A DNA stretch of 64,000 nucleotides. Source: Voacanga thouarsii. Lineage: Eukaryota > Streptophyta > Magnoliopsida > Gentianales > Apocynaceae. This document shows positions 55,450-64,000 of the stretch, piece after piece. The position numbers were made by a program, and so were the translations under genes. The stretch spans positions 2,914,001 to 2,978,000 of the forward strand of contig JANUWF010001188.1 in the NCBI GenBank assembly GCA_026120185.1, written 5' to 3'. The notes beneath the pieces are model-generated. The model searched no databases. It saw nothing but the letters and a program-made list of their open reading frames with translations, and was not told the DNA's origin. Every line of letters begins with the position of its first letter. Position 1 is the first letter of the stretch.

Positions 55450-56936
55450 ATGGGCAAGAAAAGCAAAGCAGCAGCTAAGACGAAAGTTGTTGCTGCCGCA
55501 CCACCGAACACCAAGCAAAAAGAAAAGAAAATTGCTAAAGAAGCCTCACAATCTGACTCATTAATAGAGCATACTGCACTAGAAAGCTCTAAAACCCAGG
55601 TACCATGCTTTCTTGATAAAAAAATGACAGTCTTATTTTAATGATTGATTGTCTTGGACTAGGATTGTGGTCACAGGATATCAGTTTGATGCTGAGAGAT
55701 TTTTGAATTTCTCTAATATTTTGAATATGTTTGAAAATTTATGTTGGGGAGCCTTGTTGTCAGTAAATGAGAAAACTATATACTCCTCTGGTTTTGGAAT
55801 ATTATACAAATCTGAAAAAGGAAAGGTTAGAGGAGACCGAGGAAGGATTTATGGTGCAATGGTATGGCACCAGAGTAGGATATGTGAATATGGAATTCGA
55901 CCATTAGTTGTTAAACCGAATCTTTGGAGTGAGAGATGGAAGAATTCAATTTTTCGAAATGAACAAATTCCCTGAAGGGTTAAACTTTTTGATTAGGGAA
56001 GATTTGAGGAGAGATTTACTGGTGGAAAGAGTTTTAAGAACTTAAATAATAGAAATTCAAAATGGTTAAATGGTGTTAGAAGGATTTTGCACCCTGTGGT
56101 GTCAACTATAGTTGCCCCAAGTTTTGGGCATAAGATATCAGTAAGTATCATGCAAATGATACTGATGTTGGACATGTCTAAAGGCCGACAGATCAGTTTT
56201 GGCTTTTTGGCAGTTAAGTTGATGATGTAGTCAAGAAACACATCTCATAAGGCACTCCCATATGGAATCTATTGACCAAAGTCTTTAGGCATTTCAATGT
56301 AGATCTAAATAAGTATGTGTCTGGTCAGCTAAAGACAAATGTGTATAATATGGAATCCTTTGAAAAATGGGTTTTATTCAAGTGAACAGGGAATGGGTCT
56401 TACTCAGAGATGTGTTAGATGAAGAAAAGGAAAAAGCTGTTAAAAATTAAGGAGAAAGAAAAAGAACTACACCTGCTGCCCAAACGGTAATGAAATGAAA
56501 GTCTGGAATAGAGGAAGAATCCTCAAACAAAGGCAAGCAAAGGATTGAGGAAAGAAGTTTAACTCAAAGCATTTTGGAAGCCATTAGCAGCATAATAGAA
56601 AAAATTGATGGATTTCGGGCAGAAGTCACAACTGAGTTATAGAATTTGGGAACCAGAATGAGAAATGTGGAAGAAAAGAAAGAAGAAAAGACCACTGAGG
56701 GAACCTGTGATGAACAAGCTCCTCCTGAAAAATAAGTGACTAAAAAAAATTGCCTCTCCTCAAGTTGAAGACATAGTTGATAAACAGACTAAGCAAGAAG
56801 CCCAACCAAACCAGGAAAGGGAATCAGAGAAAGAAGAAGAAAGTAAGAAGGATAAAGAGAAGGAGAGTAAAGTCCCCACATCTGCAGCACCTACTACAGT
56901 GTATGCCCCCAAGCCAACTAATAGGGCCTAAATTAG
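55450..56936 (+). pseudogene. Sirevirus env-like frame, N-terminal and central part (broken)
   Basis: Follows RNase H where Sireviruses of the Maximus group carry an additional env-like gene. It starts MGKKSKAAAKTKVVAAAPP at 55450 (Lys/Ala-rich), then DAERFLNFSNILNMFENLCW (about 55690-55750). The central block (about 56230-56400) has a KVFRHFNVDLNKY-like segment, resembling the domain described as plant transposon protein in databases. A Glu/Lys-rich tail near 56560-56900 includes a helical EAISSIIEKIDGF segment. I see no signal peptide. Frames change several times and stops are frequent. At 56919 a solo LTR interrupts it. The assignment is by position and weak motif resemblance; entry function is unproven for this gene class. 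Confidence 0.5.
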
Positions 56937-58466
56937 TGATATATTTTTTAGTTATTTGAGGCTATTTTGTGATACATTTTGTTCAATAACTGGTCATATT
57001 CTTTCATATTTGAAATTTTACCCTTGGAAAGGTATTTTGTGCATTATTTTAGGTTTTAGGGGTAAAATAAAACAAAAACGTCGTTAAATAGAGTAGAGGT
57101 GGCGTCAGCCAGGACAGGGGAACCAGTGCCGGCCACATGCTGTTGGTATGCATTTCGAAGCGATGAAAAAAACTAATGAAACAGAGTTGAACAAATCAAA
57201 CCGGTGCTGGCTAGGAGGCTAGAGGCGGCTTCAGCTGCACTTTGGAAGGGTTGGCATGAAAATCAAGAAAAATTAATGAATGAATGGAGAAACATACCAC
57301 AACCGGCACCAGCCCTAGGTAGGATAGGCAGCACCGGCTATGCCCTGGTGCTGAGGCGGTGCCTCAATTTTTGCACGTGTTTTTTGGCAATTTGTAGAGT
57401 TTTAGTATTTTCCTACTTCTAATCGGCCACAAACCCTAGAGAAATGAAATTAGGCACCTCTAAAGCCTATAAATAAAGGGAAAACACAAGGAAAAGAAGA
57501 GGATTCGCATATCAAAACAAAAAATCACTTAAGTTAAGGAAAAATTCTTCAGTTCAAGGAGGATTGTACAAGAGGGTCTATAAAGGAAGAAAGAGGCTTG
57601 TCTATGAGTGCTTTCTTTTAACTTTATTTTTTTTTCTTGAACAATGATGTGTTAATTGTTTTATTGTAATTTGACATTGTTTCAGGTATTCATGATTTTT
57701 ACAGTTACTTTGATCTTTTGAGTAATTGATTGTTATTCTTGGTATTTAATTACTTGTGTTGATTACGAGATTAGTTGGTTGTTTCTTTCCATTAACTTGC
57801 TTGACCAAAGGGGTTGATGGTGGTTTCAATTCATTAATTTCATATTTGTTGTCTCTTAACTTGCTTGACTAAAGGGGTTTTTGGCTAAAAATTGGGTAAT
57901 TAAAGGTTAATTAATGTCTACCAAACCAATGATTCATTGGTTAGCTTCATATTTTAAATTTGCCAGACCATGGAAATTTAATCAAGGATTGTGTTTATTG
58001 CATCTTTTGGGTGAATTAGTTGAGACAGACCAAGTGATGCTAATTTATCTAGAAGATAGTGATTTCATAGATTGACCAAAGAAGTGAATCTATCTTAATC
58101 CTTCATAATGCCAATAGAATAATTAGTTATGACAATGATTGGGTACTTTACGATCATGTTGGTCAAAATAATGGTTTGAGTTACATAATTTTCTATCCTT
58201 GACATGTATATATTCTTTTATTTTATTTTATTTTATTTTCCTTTTTATTCTTTTTCACTTTATTGAATCGGTTAAACAATGAAAAAAAGTGATTAATGCA
58301 TACTTGTTTCTTGAGGATCGACACTCATTTTAGACCATATGCTATGCTTAATGATGAGTACGATTGCTCATATGTGTAATTTGGGGTTAACGTTGTAATT
58401 TAAACTTAATAATTAGGAATGTGCTTATTTTTATATGATTTTTTATACCCAAATTCAAACACATCA
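56919..58466 (+). repeat. Solo Tat-type LTR inside the env-like frame
   Basis: A 1548-base LTR from TAATAGGGCCTAAATTAG (TG decayed to TA) to CAAACACATCA, with GC-rich dyads (57100-57355), TATA at 57468 and the usual leader. It is the same subfamily as 1-835. Flanks CCAAC (56914-56918) and CTGAC (58467-58471) would be a TSD with two transitions. Supporting this, the env-like reading frame is in phase across the insertion if one copy is discounted. Confidence 0.75.
57468..57475 (+). promoter_or_regulatory. TATA box of the solo Tat-type LTR
   Basis: TATAAATA in AAAGCCTATAAATAAAGG, as at 277-284 (minus strand). Confidence 0.55.
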
Positions 58467-58471
58467 CTGAC

Positions 58472-58590
58472 CATAGCTGAAAGTTCATCTGGTAAACGGC
58501 AAAAGCATGTAGTAATAAAAAGAAAGCCTAGCCGAATTGCTGGACAACATTCAAGAAAGGGTGCCGGAACTAAGTCAACAACAATCTAGA
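58472..58590 (+). pseudogene. Sirevirus env-like frame, C-terminal tail
   Basis: Open tail reading IAESSSGKRQKHVVIKRKPS and ending in KSTTI and a TAG at 58588-58590. It is strongly basic, with a KR-rich cluster resembling a nuclear localisation signal. It is in phase with the part before the solo LTR. No stop falls within it. Confidence 0.5.
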
Positions 58591-58631
58591 TTTCTTGACT
58601 GACCAATCCTGCGTGCTGCTTACAGAATTCC
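58591..58631 (+). other. Sirevirus sequence downstream of the env-like stop
   Basis: Short untranslated remnant cut by the reverse copia LTR at 58632. The Sirevirus 3' LTR would lie beyond that insertion, right of the window. Confidence 0.4.
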
Positions 58632-60295
58632 TATTGGGATTTCATCATGATCAAATAAGAACGCATCAAAAATAACTATGAAATCTATACTGATGGATCA
58701 CGTGTTTGCAATTAAAACGGGAACAAATGAAGGAAATGGAGATTACCTTTTATGGCAAAAAAACAAAAACTTTTCTTGCACCAACTCTTCTGTTTTGATC
58801 ATCCACCTTGTGCCACTACAACCTAAGAGTAGGATTGTCTTTAGCAGTAATCCGCACAATGTTGAATTGCTCATGAAGCCTACTCAAAACCATGCCAGTA
58901 GAAAAGAAGGGGCTAGGGCTAATTGGAGAAGAAAGAGGTGAAGAGGAAGATCTGAAAATCCTCCTTTTGATCATCCAAAATCTCACGTAGCAACAGGGAA
59001 CGTTTCCCATGCTTATAAGTTATAGGATTTGTATTAATTGCAATTAAGTCCTCCAAGATCCAATATGTACAATTGGACCATTGAAGTTTACATAATTGCA
59101 ACCAAGTCCCTTAAATTATAACAAGCTTATAATTCACCTATAAATATATCTTATTCTCTTAATTAACCCCACAATATTATCAAATAATATATATTAAACA
59201 TTCAAACCTTTATTATTTGTGACCCATTAGATTTCCTGGTCTTATTGGTAGAATAATATAAATTAATTCTAATAGATTTGAAATTAATAATCCTAAATAA
59301 AATATATGATTAATTTATTAATTCTCCAATTAATAAATTCATATTTAGTATATCAAGAGCGACATCTAGTAATAACTCTTGATCACCAAAAAGTCCAGAA
59401 AATCAAGTAGCTTGAAGTGAACCTTTCAATAACAAATAACCAGTGTAATAAACTCATTTCACCATACCATATCTAATTTAGTCTAGAGCATGGAATTAGT
59501 GTCAACTCCATCCAGAATATTATTAATTTTTTCTTGAATATTTTAGTAATTGTTCAAAAAATCCATTACTCGATATGTGAATCAAATTTGGAACTATTTC
59601 TAACACATAGTCGCCTTGGCCAAGGACTTCATAAGTAATGATTTCTACAAGTGGCCCTAATATATACTCTTCTACTATTAAGAGTGGTGAATCCTTTATT
59701 GACCCTCTCAGCTATTTTCGTTTACTTTACATTGCACCCAATATCCATCCCATAGGTAGTCCTTGTAAGACTCCAAAGAGTAGAATCAAAGTACAATGCT
59801 CGATAAACAAAATACCTTAGAGATCTCAAGTCTAAAGATACTTGCACACTTGCTATAATGAGATTCTATCACTGACACTCAATAGCTTATCCAAGTGAAT
59901 ATCTCATAGCTAGGTCATCCAATGAACTTATTCATATAACAAACACCCACATATTAATCCTGAGTATCACAATACTCACGGTTATGAAAACTACCGCTTG
60001 ATCCAATCAAGAGATATAACATGCGCTAGTCTTGACATATTAATAATGTCCCATCTCATTCATACTATGACTAGGGATTATTCAAGTACAAACACTACAT
60101 AGTGTAGTAGAAATCTCACATCATGATCTCTATCATGATTTTCTTAACACTGTGTTGTACTAAAAACTTTATCAAATAGTTTATATGCAGATTCAGATAT
60201 AACAATCAAGCTGAAAGATAAAGAAGATCTCTTTTATTAATTATTATGCAATATACATAGTACAAGTGATTGCCTCTAGGGCACAATACTAATAA
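58632..60295 (-). repeat. 3' LTR of reverse copia-2-like element
   Basis: On the minus strand it starts TATTAGTATTGTGCCC (60295) right after the purine tract AAATGGGAGAT and ends GAAATCCCAATA (58632). It is about 1.66 kb and divergent from, but colinear with, the copia-2 LTRs (GTGCCCTAGAGGCAATC, GATGACCTAGCTATGAGAT and TTTGATTC..CTTTGGAG words). An extra, longer 3' part (58640-59040) is not shared. Confidence 0.7.
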
Positions 60296-60308
60296 TCTCC
60301 CATTTTCA

Positions 60309-61643
60309 CTAGAGCCAATCATTCATATATCGAATACCGAATGACTGAACATATTTATCATGTTTCTTCTGGAAAAGTGGTTTAGTGAATGGATTAGTTA
60401 TGTTCTGATCCATGAGAATTCTCTCTATCATTATATCTCACCTATCTATGATCTCTCTAATCAGATGATAGCGTCTATGTACATGTTTGGATCATTGATG
60501 AGGCTGTAATTCCTTTACTTGTTCAATGGCTCCGTTGTTGTCACAATACAGAAGTATTGGGTCTATAATGCTAGGCACCACTCCAAGTTCTGTGATGAAC
60601 TACTTAATCCACAGTACTTCGTTAGCTGCTTCCCAACCCGCTATGTACTCTGCTTCAGTTGTCGAATCGGCAGTAGTCTCTTATTTGGAATTTTTTCAAC
60701 TTATTGCCCCACCACCTACCGTGAACACGTAGCCAGATTGTGATTTGTAGTCGTTCTTATCGGACTAAAAGCTGGCATCTGTATACCTTCTTACTTGCAA
60801 ATCACCGTCTCTATATATCAAGAATATATCCTTAGTCTTTCGTAAGTACTTGAGGATATTCTTTACAGCCACCCAGTGACTCTCTCCAGGGTCAGATTGG
60901 TATTTGCTTATCAAGCTAAGAGCACATGATACATTGGGCCTAGTACATATCATAGCATACATGATAGACTCAATTGCTGAAGTATATGGAATTCTACTCA
61001 TATGATCCTTTTCAACTAGTGTCTTTAGAGACATCAACTTTGAAAGGCTTACTCCATGTGTAATAGGTAATAATCCTCTTTTGGATTAATCTATGTTGAA
61101 CTTCTTCAGTACTTTATCTATGTATGTAGACTGCGAAAGACCTAACAACCTCCTTGATCTATCTCCAGAGATCCTTATTCCCAGAATATAGGTTGCTTCT
61201 CCAAGACCTTTCATGGAGAACATCTTGGATAACCAAATCTTTACAGATTGAAGAATGAAAAAATCATTTCCTATTAGCAATATATCATCTACAAAAAGCA
61301 ATTAGAAAGTAATTGTACTCCCACTAACTTTCTTATACACACAAGGTTCATCTATGTTTTGAATGAAACCAAATTCTTTATTTGTCTCATCAAAATGGAT
61401 GTTCCAACTCCTAGATGCTTACTTAAGTCCATAGATGGACCTTTGCAACTTGCAAACTTTTGTACCATCTTTGGATGTGAAACCTTCAGATTGTGTAATA
61501 TACAGTTCCTCGATAAGGTTTTCATTATGAACAGTTATTTTCACATACATTTTCCAAACCTCATAGCTGTAATGAGTAGCAAGCGCTAGGAGTATTCTTT
61601 TAGATTTTAGTATAGCGACTGGTGAAAAAGTTTCGTCATAATC
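60309..61643 (-). pseudogene. Reverse copia-2-like pol: RT and RNase H (broken, truncated)
   Basis: Minus-strand RT begins at the right edge of this piece with DYDETFSPVAILK and CKLQRSIYGLK (61640-61419), then LLFVDDILLIGND (about 61300-61260). The connection region has IDKVLKKFNID and MICTRPNVSCALS. RNase H starts RRYTDASF, continues with TTEAEYIA and a cellular-style DNNGAI, and ends SFGIRYMNDWL with TAG at 60309-60311. Unlike 47801-48680 it retains the full RNase H length, but has several stops. Its N-terminal part is cut off by the Tekay-B LTR at 61644. Confidence 0.8.
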
Positions 61644-64000
61644 TGTAATACCCCCCCAACTACGTACCCTAAAAAGGGCGGGGATGTCACCCCATCCCAA
61701 GGACAAGGGGTCTTTAAAATGAGGTACAAAAGATAAAGTCAGCCCAAAGAAATCAAACTTAGATAAATAAAGGAAAACTCTTATTACATCAGGCTCAACC
61801 TAGAGCAAATCTAAACAAAAACATACATCGGTTCCAGAAGCATAAATCAACAATTGCCTCTCAAAACATAATGAAAATAACAAAAACTCCAACTATTACA
61901 CATCTCACTTGCTCAGCACAATCAATCTCCTGAAAACATGATATAAAACTGTGTAAGATTAACATCTCAGAAAGTCCTGTGTGTGCACATGGTACTTTGA
62001 ACAGTTTGTGAATGCATAGCTGAAAATATTTGCAGAAATATTTGGCAAGTCATAAATAATTTCTCTTTGCAAGGAGTGGAGTTTTCTCATTATTACACTT
62101 TATACAAAATAAATCATCCACTCGAATAAACCGTCATGGTGCCACACTTTGGGTCCCATGATAAGAGAATGGTCAAGGCACCACACTTTGTACATCTTGA
62201 CAGAATCAGATTACCACACTTTTGGCGTTCTGATCAGAGGTGGGTGTACGGCCCACCGGGTGAGATACTCCTCCATCTCTACACCCAACAAAACCATCTG
62301 GGTGTCCATTCCGGGAAAATATTACCTTACCAGGTAAAAATGCTAGCTCGGACCGGCTTGACCAATCAATATTGTCGCCTTTTCAAGCAAAGCTTATCTT
62401 CTAGAGGTGGATGCTTGCCAAAAGACTTACTCAAGCCCTCCAAGACTAGTATTGGTAGCCTACCGTTATTGAGTACTCAACGAATATAACCGTCAATTCA
62501 GGATTTATAATAATACCATACCTTGGCTTTCTAAATCGTGGTTTTCTTTAAAAATAGTTTTCTAAAATGTTTAAGAGAAAGAACAGTTTTTGATGAAGGT
62601 ATTAGTTTCACAAAACCATTTATAGAATACACATCCACGTTTACATCCCAAATAATCATAGATCAACAGTAGCTTTACAAAGCTTTACAACATTCGACAT
62701 GCCACCACAAGTACTTAACAAAAGAGTTTATGCAAGGACTTAATTGATCCACCTCAGATAAACAAGATAAAAATCAACTGCTCGCTTCCTTCAGATAACC
62801 TTCTTATCTAGAGTCACATAATATCATTATCAGGGTCTTAATTGACTCAAGCTTGCATTTAAACTCATTTATTCCCATAACAACTCATGATCCATTATCA
62901 AACTTCAAATAAATTACCCCCTTCCTCAATGTACATACACCAAGACCATATATCCATCAAAGATATGAACAATATATCAAAAAGGTCTTGACTTAACCAT
63001 CACAATTCACATCCATTATTATCACATCAAACATAGCATCGCTATCTATTGAACATGCTTGATACGATACTCATCTCAAAATATTCATCTATCCCAACTA
63101 AACACATTCATCATGCTATCATACTTCCATAGACATCATCAATCACACTAAACCTTACCTTCGACCTCAAGGATAAGAATTCCTTTACCTTACAACCACC
63201 GGATTAACAAAATCTTGATGCTCCTATGGTGATTGTCCCGAGTTCGTTTGAGAAGAAGAGAAAAACTGCCTTCTTTGCTCCTCTTGACCGAAAGTTAAGA
63301 AAGAAAGGTGAGATTAGCCCTTATATGGCGTGGTTCAAGAGAAGAAAAAGAGAAGAATCAATGAAAGAAAGGAATCGAGAGGTTGAGATAATTTTTTGCT
63401 TACCTTAGGGTATGTTTGATTTTTGCCTAGTGATTGCTCTTGTGTTTTTCGAAATTTGTAGGAGAGAGTTAGCTGAAATTTTCGTGCAGCAAGGAGGGAA
63501 TGGATGGCTAACTTGGTTTAGGGTTAGGAGAGTTTGATCTAGGGTTAGATGTCGAAGTTATGAAGGTCTCCTAACAGCTCTAAACTTCCTTGGCAACAAG
63601 GCCGAAAATCTGGCAGCTTGTTGTACCTAATTGCTGGCCGAAATTCAAAGAGGTTAAGGGGAGAAAAACAATCTGAAATTGTTCTCCTAGGTTGGCCGAA
63701 AATAGTGCTCAAGGGTAGGGCTGTGCGCGTTCAGGTTTTTGTCCAAAACTAGAAGGAGTTTGAGTGAGTTTTGACAACTAGAAATTCTGTGCGAAATCTG
63801 TAGCAAATGAGAGAAAATTCTAGGCTGTTTTGGTTGTTGTTCTGCCACAAATCAGAGAGGAAAAGTAAGAGTTTCAGGTGCTGTAGTTTGGCTTGATCAA
63901 CAAGGAGTTTTGGTCTATTTTGGAGTGCAGAATTTCGTGTGATATGGTGTGTGCAAGCTGACCGAAATTCTGTGCACAAGTTGGCCTAAATTCTGGAAAA
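61644..64000 (-). repeat. Tekay-B LTR, partial (cut by right window edge)
   Basis: Minus-strand LTR whose 3' end (GGTATTACA on the minus strand) is at 61644. It is homologous in reverse to 43735-46948: GGGCGGGGATGTCACC block, CACACTTTG words (62145-62225), palindrome TTGAGTACTCAA (62469-62480), acceptor-like CATGTTTTCAG (minus, 61930-61940). The donor-equivalent reads CAA|TTAAGTCC (minus, near 62743), so the GT is lost. It is inserted in the reverse copia RT. Its partner end and TSD are outside the window. Confidence 0.8.

Noticed and set aside
58678..58941. An 87-codon frame that might be a host gene fragment
   Set aside because: It lies inside the minus-strand copia LTR (58632-60295), on the opposite strand, with no recognisable domain.
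1..64000. Bacterial-type features: operons, ribosome binding sites, CRISPR arrays, phage or defence systems
   Set aside because: There are no closely spaced conserved genes, no regularly spaced repeats with unique spacers, and all recognisable proteins are plant LTR-retrotransposon products.

Overview
This window is AT-rich, intron-bearing-type nuclear DNA from a flowering plant, most likely a eudicot. Everything I can identify in it is LTR retrotransposon: Ty3/gypsy of the Tekay/Del chromovirus type, Ty3-like elements with Tat-type borders, Ty1/copia of the Sirevirus type, and a second Ty1/copia family. I found no host gene, rRNA, genuine tRNA gene, bacterial operon or CRISPR array. The plant assignment rests on the element lineages, on primer sites matching the 3' end of initiator tRNA-Met or (decayed) tRNA-Asp, and on the nested architecture. 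I cannot name the species.

Layout. Positions 1-4579 hold a minus-strand Tat-type LTR inserted in the integrase of a minus-strand Sirevirus copy (gag, protease, 5' LTR at 3291-4579). Positions 4580-16306 are a patchwork of Tat-type LTRs and internal pieces in both orientations. They include a pol-less, apparently non-autonomous element with two small reading frames (minus strand, 8601-12880). From 16307 onward a plus-strand Sirevirus forms the outermost layer of a nest. Its 5' LTR, primer site and gag start lie at 16307-17958, and gag resumes at 50415. Integrase, RT and RNase H follow, then an env-like frame ending near 58590.

The nest can be read from target-site duplications (TSDs). A copia element (17959-50409, TSD CATAT) sits in the Sirevirus gag. 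That copia carries a complete but decayed Tekay element with LTRs of about 4.3 kb in its 5' LTR (18742-32841, TSD ATTCC). A solo Tekay LTR lies in its leader (34165-38340, TSD CAGCC/TAGCC). A solo LTR of a third copia family splits its RT (43053-47795, TSD TTGGT/TTGAT), and that LTR contains a further solo Tekay-B LTR (43735-46948, TSD TTAAT). Separately, a solo Tat-type LTR (56919-58466) splits the env-like frame. A reverse copy of the second copia family (58632-61643) is itself entered by another Tekay-B LTR that runs off the right edge.

All gag-pol frames carry stops or frameshifts, so no element here looks autonomous. The most interesting signals are non-canonical. (1) Tekay LTRs of two subfamilies share a donor/acceptor pair that could bound an intron inside the LTR. 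(2) An intact acidic frame with several SUMO-interacting-like motifs lies between the Tekay primer site and gag. (3) Repeated TTGGG-N4-CCCAA hairpins lie in the copia leader, inside a plausible leader intron. (4) A U3-like promoter region precedes the Sirevirus env-like frame. (5) The pol-less Tat-type family has a conserved small frame and triplicated polypurine modules. All of these come from reading by eye and need computation or transcript data.
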